Source: an uncultured Clostridia bacterium | GTDB lineage: Bacteria; Bacillota; Clostridia; Christensenellales; UBA1242 | DNA length: 64,000 nucleotides | Direction: 5' to 3' | NCBI GenBank assembly: GCA_934771475.1 | Contig: CAKVMD010000001.1 | Coordinates: 62,001-126,000, forward strand | Shown here: positions 36,810 through 45,016 of the stretch, one piece after another | Layout of the letters: each line of letters starts with the position of its first letter | How positions within the stretch are numbered: position 1 is the stretch's first letter | The notes under the pieces: model-generated | Databases searched by the model: none | Seen by the model: the letters and a program-made list of their open reading frames with translations, nothing else | Told to the model about the DNA's origin: nothing | Made by a program: the position numbers and the translations under genes

Positions 36810-37583
36810 TTATTGCGCGAAATCCGCTTTTTTGTTATATTTTTTGCCGACCTCACAATTAAAGCCTACCATAACCATCATCACACAAATAACCGCTAAG
36901 CAAATAACATCAAGGCAAACCAGCAAAAGTCCGCCAATTATATTCACCTTTGTAAGTAGACATACACAAAGCGAAGTAACAAGCGCTACGACTAACGCTA
37001 CAACCGCAGTTATCGAGCACATAAGTATTGACTTTTTATCTTTTTCTGCTTTGACTTTTTCCTCTTTTGTCTCAATGCTTTCGGTTGTGAGCCCTTTCCA
37101 CCTATCAACTCTCGTTGCGTAACTCAAATCGTGCGTTTGCGACAAAACAGCACCAATATCCTCGTTAAATTTTATAACTGAGGTGTCTCCCTCATAAAGT
37201 TTAACGCCTAAGCATAGTTTTAATATTTTTTGCCAGAGGTTATGGAAAAATTTACCAATCTTGCCTCTTTGCTGTTTGCAAACCGCTATATCTTCTTTGC
37301 AGGAATAAAATTTATTAAATTCTTCAATGGTTATTGGCTTTCTTAAAACCATAACCTCACCCTCCTGCAAATTTAACGACAAAGCATTTAAGATTTCCTC
37401 TCGCTTAGAATTGTCATCAAACTCAAATATAGTAATATTTTCACTTTCTGAAAATCCAAGTTGTTTTCTTTGAGACTTCCTAACGCCAACGCAAACCATA
37501 ATTTCATCATCGCCATCAAGACTAGAAAGCAACTTATTAAACTTCTCTGCTTTATCCGTTATTGGGATTAAAACATTTAACAT
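36810..37583 (-). CDS. Degenerate GT2-like membrane protein
   Basis: A 257-residue protein starting at the ATG at 37583; a GTG two codons upstream is part of the GAGGTG ribosome binding site. The first 175 residues faintly resemble family 2 glycosyltransferases: LNVLIPITDKAEKFNKLLSS at the start, then later FFHNLWQKILKLCLGVKLYEGDTS and the ATRVDRWKGLT stretch. The D-x-D donor-binding motif is not visible, so catalysis is doubtful. Two C-terminal helices (about 190-240, ILMCSITAVVALVVALVTSL and IIGGLLLVCLDVICLAVICV) anchor it. It is next to rpiB. The family link is weak. Confidence 0.5.
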   Translation of the reverse strand: MLNVLIPITDKAEKFNKLLSSLDGDDEIMVCVGVRKSQRKQLGFSESENITIFEFDDNSKREEILNALSLNLQEGEVMVLRKPITIEEFNKFYSCKEDIAVCKQQRGKIGKFFHNLWQKILKLCLGVKLYEGDTSVIKFNEDIGAVLSQTHDLSYATRVDRWKGLTTESIETKEEKVKAEKDKKSILMCSITAVVALVVALVTSLCVCLLTKVNIIGGLLLVCLDVICLAVICVMMVMVGFNCEVGKKYNKKADFAQ

Positions 37584-37590
37584 ATTCACC

Positions 37591-38013
37591 TCAGTATTTT
37601 TTTATTCTTCTCGCGTGTCTTCCACCTTCAAAATCTGTTGTAAGGAAAACTTTGATAATCTTTATTGCTTTTCTTGGGCTAGTATATCTTCCTGATAAAC
37701 AAAGCACATTTGCGTCATTATGGCGCCTAGCAAGTGAAGCAAAAGTTTCATTCATACAAAGCGCGGCTCTTATTTTGGGATTACGATTTGCAACAATGCT
37801 CATTCCTATCCCTGTCCCGCAAATGTAAATACCAACATTTCTTGGGTCTTCAAGAACCTTGGCATTCCCCGCTTTCGCAAAATCTGGATAATCATCAAGT
37901 TGTTCTCTTGAATAGCACCCAACATCAATCGCAATGATGTTTTCTTTGTTAAAAAACTTCTTTATTTCCTCTTTTAAAGGATATCCTGCATGGTCGCTTG
38001 CTAAAATTATCAT
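37591..38013 (-). CDS. rpiB: Ribose-5-phosphate isomerase B
   Basis: A 140-residue enzyme interconverting ribose-5-phosphate and ribulose-5-phosphate. It has the family start IILASDHAGYPLKEEIK, the catalytic Cys in GIYICGTGIGMSIVANR, and ALCMNETFASLARRHNDANVLCLSGRY split across conserved blocks. A GGAGG site precedes the ATG. It directly follows the phosphatase gene, 1 base apart, a common Firmicutes neighbour pair. Confidence 0.95.
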   Translation of the reverse strand: MIILASDHAGYPLKEEIKKFFNKENIIAIDVGCYSREQLDDYPDFAKAGNAKVLEDPRNVGIYICGTGIGMSIVANRNPKIRAALCMNETFASLARRHNDANVLCLSGRYTSPRKAIKIIKVFLTTDFEGGRHARRIKKY

Positions 38014-38014
38014 A

Positions 38015-38437
38015 TTACCTCCACTTTTTAATTAGTTCAACCAGTTTTTTTACGCCATCGTTTATCATCAGTGATACTTTTTCATAGACCATATCATCTC
38101 CACCATAAGGGTCTGGAACATCTTGCCCAATTAACGATGAAAAACTTATAACTTTATCACTCTTAATCATTTGTTTGTGTGCATCTGTAAGTGCAACATA
38201 AATCGTCTTTTTATCCGTCTTGTTTAATTTGACAGATTTACGACTTCGCAAAGACACTCCCATTTTTTTCAAAGCACGCTTTGTCTCACTTGTTACTTGT
38301 CCTCCGTTTGCATAAAGCCCGCGTGATGACACTTTGACATCTTCTATATTTTGCTCTTTTAGAAGTTTTTTAGTCAAAGCCTCAGCCATTACGGAACGAC
38401 AAGTATTCCCCGTGCAAACAAAGCATATCTTAATCAT
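38015..38437 (-). CDS. Low-molecular-weight protein-tyrosine or arginine phosphatase
   Basis: A 140-residue enzyme with the P-loop Cys-x5-Arg at the N-terminus (FVCTGNTCRSVMAEAL) and the general-acid Asp in VPDPYGGDD. In Bacillus the similar gene next to rpiB is ywlE, a protein-arginine phosphatase. In YwlE a Thr in the P-loop selects phosphoarginine, and here the loop reads CTGNTCRS, which has Thr at the matching place. That assignment is an inference from neighbourhood and P-loop. Confidence 0.88.
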   Translation of the reverse strand: MIKICFVCTGNTCRSVMAEALTKKLLKEQNIEDVKVSSRGLYANGGQVTSETKRALKKMGVSLRSRKSVKLNKTDKKTIYVALTDAHKQMIKSDKVISFSSLIGQDVPDPYGGDDMVYEKVSLMINDGVKKLVELIKKWR

Positions 38438-38556
38438 AGCACCTCTTGCAAATTTAGTTTAACACAAAGATAAAAAAAAACAAAATAAAATTGCAAGTTA
38501 ATACCTGCAATTTTTAATTTTTAAAACATTATTTCTTTAATAATTTTGTGGCGATT

Positions 38557-38874
38557 TTAGTTTAAATTCATTTTTTTGTTTTTCCAAAGTTTGTCAAGGT
38601 TGTATTTTTCTCTCATTGAAGGAATAAACGAATGAATGAGCACCTGACCAAGGTCGAAAATTATCCATTCCCCCTTGTTGAAACCTTCTGGCATTTCTTC
38701 AAGACCGAGTTCATTTGCAAGGTTATATGCAAACTTTTTATTATTGGTTACATTTGAAAGCGTAACGACAAAAATATAATCGTAGTCCTCTGTTTCTTTT
38801 GAAACATCATAAAGGGCTATATCTTTACATTTCTTTTCAGTTAAATACGCTTGTATTTCTTTTAAATTTTCCAT
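38557..38874 (-). CDS. rsfS: Ribosomal silencing factor RsfS
   Basis: A 105-residue RsfS/YbeB protein that binds L14 and blocks joining of ribosomal subunits under starvation. Conserved features: IALYDVSKETEDYDYIFVVTLSN, GEWIIFDLGQVLIHSFIPSMR and YNLDKLW near the C-terminus. AGGGAG precedes the ATG. A T-rich spacer, not a clear terminator, separates it from the phosphatase gene. Confidence 0.93.
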   Translation of the reverse strand: MENLKEIQAYLTEKKCKDIALYDVSKETEDYDYIFVVTLSNVTNNKKFAYNLANELGLEEMPEGFNKGEWIIFDLGQVLIHSFIPSMREKYNLDKLWKNKKMNLN

Positions 38875-39010
38875 AATTAACTCCCTAAAAGGTTTTTGCT
38901 TATTTAAGTATAACTTTAAAAAGCGTTATTGTCAATTAAAATACCATATTTACAATTAATATTCCCCCTTTTTCGCGATTTAAAATACAAAAATAGGTCA
39001 ATAAATTAAC

Positions 39011-39805
39011 ATGAGAAAATTCAATGCTTTATTTAAAATTATTATAGAAAGTTTACTTATATTCTTAATCTTTTTTATTTGGCTCAATTTTTACTTGAAA
39101 AGTAGAACTTTTGCTTCCCTTTTATCCCTATTTTTAACTGCAATAGTAGAAGGAATTTCGCAAATGGCAAGGCGCACTAAAAACGATAAATCTTCACTTA
39201 GAGATAAAGAGCAAATTGAAGCCGAGAAAATGTTTATGTCTCTTGTAAAGAATGGTCAAAGTGTTGATTTTTTTGTTAAATTGTTTTCTTCTCGATATAA
39301 CAAAGTGTTTAAAGAAAAAGGTGCTATTATTTTAGAAAAAAATGACGAAAAAATCGCCATTTACCCATTGCTAAAATTTCAAAAAGTCAGTCAAGATGAT
39401 ATTATTTCAGTGGAGCATAAACTTTCTAAACTTAAAACTGCAAAAATCATCATTATTTGCGGTGAAGTAGAGCCCAAATTAAGAGATTTTATCAAATCTT
39501 ATTCAAAAGAAATCACGATTTTAGATAAATATCAAACTTACGCGTCTCTATATAAAGAATTTGATTTTTACCCTGAAATTGAAGATGGGATAAAGCCCAT
39601 TAAACAATCATTTAAAGCATTGTTTGCATCATTTTTCAGCCATTCACACGCACGAGGATTTATTATTTCCGCAATTTTTCTACTTTTAGGCAGTTTTTTC
39701 ACAAAAATGAACTTATACTATCTTATAAGCACTTCCATTCTCCTATTTTTTGGTCTTTTATGCCTATTTAACAAAAAAGAAAAGGTCGAGCCCTTTTCCT
39801 TTTAA
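39011..39805 (+). CDS. Membrane protein with a possible nuclease-like cytosolic domain
   Basis: A 264-residue protein with two N-terminal helices (about 8-48), a cytosolic domain (about 65-200) and two C-terminal helices (about 212-255). The middle domain has alternating strands and helices: GAIILEKNDEKIAIYPLLKFQKV, then KTAKIIIICGEVEP, then KEITILDKYQTYASLYKEF. This order resembles the core of Mrr/PD-(D/E)XK-like domains found in some membrane proteins, but the acidic catalytic residues are not clear. It is on the opposite strand from its neighbours and has no obvious ribosome binding site. The function is unknown. Confidence 0.6.
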   Translation: MRKFNALFKIIIESLLIFLIFFIWLNFYLKSRTFASLLSLFLTAIVEGISQMARRTKNDKSSLRDKEQIEAEKMFMSLVKNGQSVDFFVKLFSSRYNKVFKEKGAIILEKNDEKIAIYPLLKFQKVSQDDIISVEHKLSKLKTAKIIIICGEVEPKLRDFIKSYSKEITILDKYQTYASLYKEFDFYPEIEDGIKPIKQSFKALFASFFSHSHARGFIISAIFLLLGSFFTKMNLYYLISTSILLFFGLLCLFNKKEKVEPFSF

Positions 39806-39847
39806 TATCTCAAAAAATTCAGCGGTTCCGCTTTACGCCCCGCACTA

Positions 39848-40144
39848 TTAAACAAGTTCAATATGTTTAAAATCTTTTTTAGAGGATTTTCTGTAAATAA
39901 TTACTTTCCCACCAATTACTTGTACTGGCTCAGCATTTGTAAGTTTGCAAATCTCCGCCATTGCTTCTTTTGGTGATAATTCACAGTTATTCAAAATGTG
40001 AATTTTTACAAGTTCACGAGCCTCCAAAAGCCCTTCAATAGTTTGTACGGAATTTTCACTGATGCCCTCTTTTCCTATCTGCATAACCGGTTCGAGTGCA
40101 TTGCCAAGCCCTCTTAAAAAGGCTCTTTGTTTGGTTGTTATCAT
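39848..40144 (-). CDS. yhbY: YhbY-family CRM-domain RNA-binding protein
   Basis: A 98-residue single CRM domain protein associated with 50S ribosome assembly. It starts with TTKQRAFLRGLGNALEPVMQIGKEGISENSV, which includes the G-x-x-G loop of the domain, followed by ARELVKIHILNN. AAAGGAG precedes the ATG. It lies 98 bases downstream of obg on the same strand, a frequent association with ribosome-maturation genes. Confidence 0.93.
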   Translation of the reverse strand: MITTKQRAFLRGLGNALEPVMQIGKEGISENSVQTIEGLLEARELVKIHILNNCELSPKEAMAEICKLTNAEPVQVIGGKVIIYRKSSKKDFKHIELV

Positions 40145-40242
40145 TTTTTACTCCTTTACTAACTCAAATAAATGTTGTTTTATTTTAAAAAATTTATTTT
40201 TTAATCAATGTGTTGTATCGCAGATTGTGTTGTATCGCAGAT

Positions 40243-41511
40243 TTACTCATAAAATTCAAATTCAATATCTTTAATTTTGACAGTATCTCCGTTTTTAATT
40301 CCCTTTTCTTTAAGAAGGTCAATAACACCCATCTCTTGCAAGGTCTTTTGGAAATACGCAAACGACCTTGTATCTGAAAGGAAAACTCCCCTTACGAAAT
40401 TGTCAATTTTGCCACCCGACACCACGAATGCGCCCTCATCATTGCGTTTAATTTCAAGAGACTGAATATCTTTCTTATCAAAATCAAACTCTTCCACTTG
40501 GGCAGGCGCTTTCTTTGGAAGCGTCGACAACTTTTCAAGTGTCTTTAATTTAATATTTTCAATACCTTGATAGGTCGCACCTGAAATTTCCATCGGTGTT
40601 ACCCCAGTTTCTTTGATAAATCGAGCGCGTCTTTGCGCCAGTGTATCTTCATCTACGAGGTCAATTTTAGATAGAATTACTATTTGTGGCGTAGATGCTA
40701 TTTCTTTGCTATATTTGGCAAGTTCTTCATTTATAACTTTATAGTCTTCAACAAAATCTCGTCCATCACTTTGTGATACATCAACAAGGTGCAAAATAAG
40801 CCTTACTCTTTCGACATGTCTTAAAAAATAGTGCCCAAGACCTTGTCCTTCACTTGCGCCTTCAATGAGCCCAGGAATATCAGCCACAACGAATGTCTGA
40901 CCTTTAACTTCGCAAACACCAAGATTTGGATAAAGAGTTGTGAAAGGATAATTTGCAATTTTAGGATTTGCATTTGATATACACGATAAAAGCGTACTTT
41001 TACCCGCATTTGGAAAGCCCACAAGACCAACGTCTGCAATAGTTTTAAGCTCTAAAAGAACTTCTCTTTGCTTTGTTGCTTCCCCCGCTTGTGAGTAATG
41101 AGGGGCTTGTTTTATGGAAGATTTATAATATGCATTTCCATGTCCGCCTTGTCCGCCTTTTAGCGCAACAAAACGCATTCCATTTTCATGCATATCTGCA
41201 ATGATTTTGTCTGTTTCCGTATCAATAATAACTGTTCCGCATGGAACTTTTATTAAAACATCCTTACCATTTGCTCCCGTTCTTAATTTTTGAGAACCGT
41301 TTTCACCATCACCAGCAACAAACTTTTTGTGAAATCTAAAATCATATAGCGTGTTCATGTTTTGGTCAGCGACAAAGATTATGCTACCGCCATTTCCGCC
41401 TTCACCTCCGTCTGGCCCTCCATTAGCGGTTTGTGCGTTACGCAAAAAAGAGGACGAACCATTTCCGCCATTACCTGCTTTTATTGTGATTTTCACTCTG
41501 TCTAAAAACAT
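40243..41511 (-). CDS. obg: GTPase ObgE/CgtA
   Basis: A 422-residue GTPase needed for 50S maturation and, in Bacillus, for sporulation and stress signalling. It has the glycine-rich Obg fold (about 1-155, GGPDGGEGGNGGSI), the G domain with P-loop GFPNAGKSTLLS (about 165), switch II ADIPGLIEGASEGQGLGHYF, the NKxD-equivalent LSKIDLVDE, and a C-terminal OCT domain (about 345-422). All parts are present. AAGAGGAAAAG precedes the ATG. Confidence 0.97.
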   Translation of the reverse strand: MFLDRVKITIKAGNGGNGSSSFLRNAQTANGGPDGGEGGNGGSIIFVADQNMNTLYDFRFHKKFVAGDGENGSQKLRTGANGKDVLIKVPCGTVIIDTETDKIIADMHENGMRFVALKGGQGGHGNAYYKSSIKQAPHYSQAGEATKQREVLLELKTIADVGLVGFPNAGKSTLLSCISNANPKIANYPFTTLYPNLGVCEVKGQTFVVADIPGLIEGASEGQGLGHYFLRHVERVRLILHLVDVSQSDGRDFVEDYKVINEELAKYSKEIASTPQIVILSKIDLVDEDTLAQRRARFIKETGVTPMEISGATYQGIENIKLKTLEKLSTLPKKAPAQVEEFDFDKKDIQSLEIKRNDEGAFVVSGGKIDNFVRGVFLSDTRSFAYFQKTLQEMGVIDLLKEKGIKNGDTVKIKDIEFEFYE

Positions 41512-41676
41512 ATTCTTTTCCTCTTTTCTATTTAAACTTTTACTTTTCGTACTTTTGGATTCTTCTTTTTTCTTGGTTATGCTAGATTTAATTCTGAAAA
41601 TCAGGACTTTAAATCGAACTTTCTATGATAAAAATCGTTCAATCTCAATTTCAAAATTTTCCACCAAATCAACATA

Positions 41677-41706
41677 TAGTATGTTGTATGCGCATTCAAC
41701 ACACTA
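41677..41706. repeat. Palindrome covering the nth stop codon
   Basis: TAGTATGTTGTATGC (41677-41691) and GCATTCAACACACTA (41692-41706) pair at 13 of 15 positions with no loop. The right arm contains the nth stop codon (41704-41706). Its TTGTATGCGCAT centre matches the palindrome at 59718. Confidence 0.7.
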
Positions 41707-42321
41707 TTTATTGATTTTCGTGCAGATAGTAGTAAAGGGACATTTGTTACATTCTGGGCGTTGCGACTTGCAGATATATCTTCCAAAATGCACGAGTTGT
41801 AAATGCAATTTAGTCCAATCTTCGCGCTTAAAAGTATTCATAAGCGCTTGTTCACATTTGAATGGGTCGTCAGATTTTACAAGCCCAAGCCTGTTTGAGG
41901 TTCGCAACACATGTGTATCCACCGCAATAGCATCACCCTTAAACGCTTCGCCAATAACCACATTTGCTGTTTTTCGTCCCACACCGGCGAGTGATTGCAG
42001 CTCTTCTACGCTTTGAGGAACTTCCCCACCAAATTTTTCAATCAAATCTTTGCTGAGCGCCAAGATATTCTTTGCTTTATTATGATAAAAGCCACAAGAA
42101 TGGATTTTTTCTTCCAACTCTTTTTGCGAAAGTGTCAGCATTTTTTGAGGCGTACCATATTCTTTAAATAGATTTCTTGTAACCATGCACACACGCTTGT
42201 CCGTGCATTGAGCAGAAAGCACCACAGCAACCAACAGTTGATATGGCGTTTCGTATTCAAGTTCACATTTGGGAGTTGGAAAAATTTTATCTAATTCTTC
42301 TTTTATTTGATTTGCATCCAT
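41704..42321 (-). CDS. nth: Endonuclease III
   Basis: A 205-residue base-excision repair glycosylase/lyase for oxidised pyrimidines. The helix-hairpin-helix LQSLAGVGRKTANVVIGEAF holds the catalytic Lys, and AVDTHVLRTSNRLGL holds the catalytic Asp. The C-terminal iron-sulfur cluster ligands are C-x6-C-x2-C-x5-C (ending CKSQRPECNKCPFTTIC). Length is normal. It follows lysS by 17 bases. Confidence 0.97.
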   Translation of the reverse strand: MDANQIKEELDKIFPTPKCELEYETPYQLLVAVVLSAQCTDKRVCMVTRNLFKEYGTPQKMLTLSQKELEEKIHSCGFYHNKAKNILALSKDLIEKFGGEVPQSVEELQSLAGVGRKTANVVIGEAFKGDAIAVDTHVLRTSNRLGLVKSDDPFKCEQALMNTFKREDWTKLHLQLVHFGRYICKSQRPECNKCPFTTICTKINK

Positions 42322-42338
42322 TTATCACTCTACATATT

Positions 42339-43805
42339 TTACTTCATAAGTGGGAATAAAACGACATCGCGGATAGATGGTTGGTCGAATATAAGCATAA
42401 GAAGTCTATCAAGTCCACAGCCAAGTCCACTGATTGGAGGCATACCATGCTCCATTGCAAGCATAAAGCCCTCATCAAGGTCCATAGTTTCGTCATCACC
42501 CTGCTTTTTCGCTTCAAGTTGGTCCTCAAATGCCTTTCTTTGTTGTATTGGATTAACAAGTTCGGAATATGCTTTACAAAGTTCTGTTCCCATAACAACT
42601 ACTTGGAAAACATCAATTATTCTTTCATCTTTATCATTTCTTCTTGCAAGAGGTATGAGAGATGCAGGATAGTTATAAAGAATGGTTGGTTGTACAATGT
42701 TTTCGCGAATTTTCTTTTTATAAACAAAGTCTACAATTTGGCTGATTGAATGATAATCTTCAAGGTCTCCCATTGTAAATAGCCCAGCAGAAACAATTTT
42801 ATTTTTAAATTCCACTGGATCTGTTTCGGCAAGAAAATCAAACCCAAAGATTTCACGCATTGACTCAACATAGTTAATTCTGTCAAAATTTTCCTTTCCA
42901 AAATCAAGCACAACGCCATCTTTTTCTATTGTCGTTTTTCCAGTAAGTTCAAGGAGTAAATTCTTAATAAAGCCTTGGAAAAACTTAATATTGTCTTCAA
43001 AATTCCAATAGGAAGCGTACCATTCAACTTGCGTAAACTCTTGCAAATGTTGAGTATCCATACCTTCGTTTCTAAAACATTTCGCAACTTCAAAAACTCT
43101 GTCATATCCGCCAGCAATACACTGCTTCAAATATGTTTCAGGGGCAATTCTTAAATTGCATTCAAGGTCAAGCGCATTATGGTGTGTGTAGAATGGTCTA
43201 GCACTGGCTCCACAAACAGCAGTTTGGAGAATTGGAGTCTCAACTTCCAAAAAGCCATGTTCCCCTAAATATTTTCTTAAAAATGCAAGCAACTTGCTTC
43301 TTCCGATGAAAACCTTTCTTGCATCTTCATTGGTGATAAGGTCAAGATATCTTTGACGATATTTAGCTTCTGTATCGGTTAATCCATGAAATTTTTCTGG
43401 AAGTGGTCTAAGAGTCTTTGACAAAAGTGTGATTTTCTCGCATTTTACAGTAACCTCTCCGGTTTGAGTTAAGTAAACTTCCCCCTCGACACCAACAAAG
43501 TCCGCAATGTCAATCATCTTTTTGTAAAAATCATATTCCTCTTCACTGAGTTCGTTTCTACCAACAGAAACTTGAATCTTTGCCATTAAATCGCGAATTT
43601 GAATAAATCCAAATTTACCCATTACGCGTTTAAAAACAATACGACCCGCAACCTTAACTCTTTCGCCAACTTTTTCTCTCGCCTCTGCAATAGTGCAAGT
43701 TCTTTCAAATTTTTCTTTGTATGGAATTTCTCCCATTTCTTTCAAATCTTCAATTTTCTTTCTACGAATATCTACTTCGTTTGACAGCATTTGTGTATCA
43801 GCCAT
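42339..43805 (-). CDS. lysS: Lysyl-tRNA synthetase, class II
   Basis: A 488-residue class IIb enzyme. The N-terminal OB anticodon-binding domain spans about 50-140 (VKVAGRIVFKRVMGKFGFIQIRD split). The catalytic core has RQRYLDLITNEDAR (motif 1 area), FEVAKCFRNEGMDTQHLQEFTQ (motif 2) and GLGCGLDRLLMLI (motif 3). The start is set at the ATG at 43805 with AAAGGAG upstream; a longer frame would extend through the promoter. Confidence 0.97.
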   Translation of the reverse strand: MADTQMLSNEVDIRRKKIEDLKEMGEIPYKEKFERTCTIAEAREKVGERVKVAGRIVFKRVMGKFGFIQIRDLMAKIQVSVGRNELSEEEYDFYKKMIDIADFVGVEGEVYLTQTGEVTVKCEKITLLSKTLRPLPEKFHGLTDTEAKYRQRYLDLITNEDARKVFIGRSKLLAFLRKYLGEHGFLEVETPILQTAVCGASARPFYTHHNALDLECNLRIAPETYLKQCIAGGYDRVFEVAKCFRNEGMDTQHLQEFTQVEWYASYWNFEDNIKFFQGFIKNLLLELTGKTTIEKDGVVLDFGKENFDRINYVESMREIFGFDFLAETDPVEFKNKIVSAGLFTMGDLEDYHSISQIVDFVYKKKIRENIVQPTILYNYPASLIPLARRNDKDERIIDVFQVVVMGTELCKAYSELVNPIQQRKAFEDQLEAKKQGDDETMDLDEGFMLAMEHGMPPISGLGCGLDRLLMLIFDQPSIRDVVLFPLMK

Positions 43806-43824
43806 TTTTTTCTCCTTTGCTAAA

Positions 43825-43853
43825 AAGATACCATATATTTGAAAATATGTCAA
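43825..43853 (-). promoter_or_regulatory. lysS promoter
   Basis: Minus strand TTGACA (complement of 43848-43853), 17-base spacer and TATCTT (complement of 43825-43830), giving a leader of about 15-20 bases with no T-box. Confidence 0.72.
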
Positions 43854-43863
43854 TTATTTGCAC

Positions 43864-44406
43864 CTATTTTGCGTACCTATTTTTGTAATAAGAGTAATTT
43901 TTCTCTACTTTTTTTAAATAATTTTCAGTCTCTGAAAATGGGATTTTTTTCAATGTTTTGCCATCTTGCGAATATTCACTATTTTTAAGCCACTCTTTAA
44001 CATTTCTTTGCCCTGCATTATAAGCACAAAGCGCGAGATTTTTATCACCAAATTGATTTATTAAATATGATAAATAATAAGTGCCTATTTTTATGTTGTA
44101 CTCACCTTCTAAGAGTGCTCCGTCTTTATATTCTTCTCCCAGTTTTTCCGCAAGCCACTCACCCGTTGAGGGTAGAATTTGCATAAGACCTTGCGCACCT
44201 TTTGAAGATATAGCACTTTCTCGATAACCACTTTCTACATTAATAACTGAGGCAACAAGCGCCGGCTCAACGCCAAATTCTGCACCATATTCTTTAACTT
44301 CCTCGCAAAATTTCATAGGATAAAAATAAGCATAAAAAGAACCCAACGAGTAGGTCAAAATTATGCTTATAATTAAAAGAGAAAGACAAATGTATATATT
44401 CTTCAC
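43864..44406 (-). CDS. Membrane-anchored lytic transglycosylase (SLT family)
   Basis: A 180-residue peptidoglycan-cleaving enzyme anchored by an N-terminal helix (YICLSLLIISIILTYSLGSF). The SLT motifs are VASVINVESGYRESAISSKGAQGLMQILPSTG in consecutive blocks, with the catalytic Glu in VESGY, then GTYYLSYLINQFGDKNLALCAYNAGQ. Length fits the short transglycosylases. The start is uncertain: the frame opens at a GTG with no Shine-Dalgarno site, an in-frame stop lies four codons upstream, and a TATAAT ends one base before the GTG. Confidence 0.88.
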   Translation of the reverse strand: MKNIYICLSLLIISIILTYSLGSFYAYFYPMKFCEEVKEYGAEFGVEPALVASVINVESGYRESAISSKGAQGLMQILPSTGEWLAEKLGEEYKDGALLEGEYNIKIGTYYLSYLINQFGDKNLALCAYNAGQRNVKEWLKNSEYSQDGKTLKKIPFSETENYLKKVEKNYSYYKNRYAK

Positions 44407-44690
44407 AATTATAGTTTATTTCGCTATAAAATAAAAATACACACAAGTTTTGTAACAAGATTTTAATAAATAAATTTAAATTGCTTTTGTCAATTTTTGT
44501 TTTTAAAAAACAAGTTTAAAAGAATAACAATTTTTAAAATAAGGACAATTTTTAGTTTAACAATAGCTCGCCGTCCTTTAATAGCAACCAAGCCAAATAG
44601 CCACAACTACTTTAAGGCAAGATAAATTTCATTGTCAAAAGCGCTTTTCTTTGACGACTTCAATATTTTCTTAAACCAAAAGCAAATTTT

Positions 44691-44948
44691 TCATATTCGT
44701 TCCAATTTTAATCTCGTTCCGATTTGCGAAACCTTGAAAAATCCGACAAACGAACGAAATGGCTTGCTTGCCAAAAATTGTCTTGCCAAAACCAAACTTT
44801 TATCTTGAAACTTAACAGAAATACCGCATGCTTGCCCCGCCTCTTTGGGAGTATTTATAATACCAGCAAAGTATCCTGCGGTTCTAAACATATTTGCAAA
44901 ATAAAGCGTCTCATTTCGCGAAGAAAAAATCGCTAAAATATATGTCAT
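44691..44948 (-). CDS. DUF3343 putative Se/S carrier-like protein
   Basis: An 85-residue protein with the DUF3343 pattern: a short beta strand (YILAIFSSRNETLYFANMF split), then INTPKEAGQACGISVKF with a conserved Cys, then the C-terminal FVGFFKV. Family members are suggested carriers of sulfur or selenium. AAAGGAGAG precedes the ATG. It diverges from a cysteine-desulfurase-like gene that starts 69 bases away, which supports a sulfur- or selenium-transfer role. Confidence 0.85.
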   Translation of the reverse strand: MTYILAIFSSRNETLYFANMFRTAGYFAGIINTPKEAGQACGISVKFQDKSLVLARQFLASKPFRSFVGFFKVSQIGTRLKLERI

Positions 44949-45016
44949 GACCTCTCCTTTTATTCACAAATTCCCCTCTTTAACACTATATTGTAAATAT
45001 AAAGGAATGTTTACTA

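Noticed and set aside
43864..44406. Lytic transglycosylase as another leaderless gene.
   Set aside because: The TATAAT lies only one base before the GTG, so the predicted transcript would begin inside the coding region. Either the box or the start is wrong.
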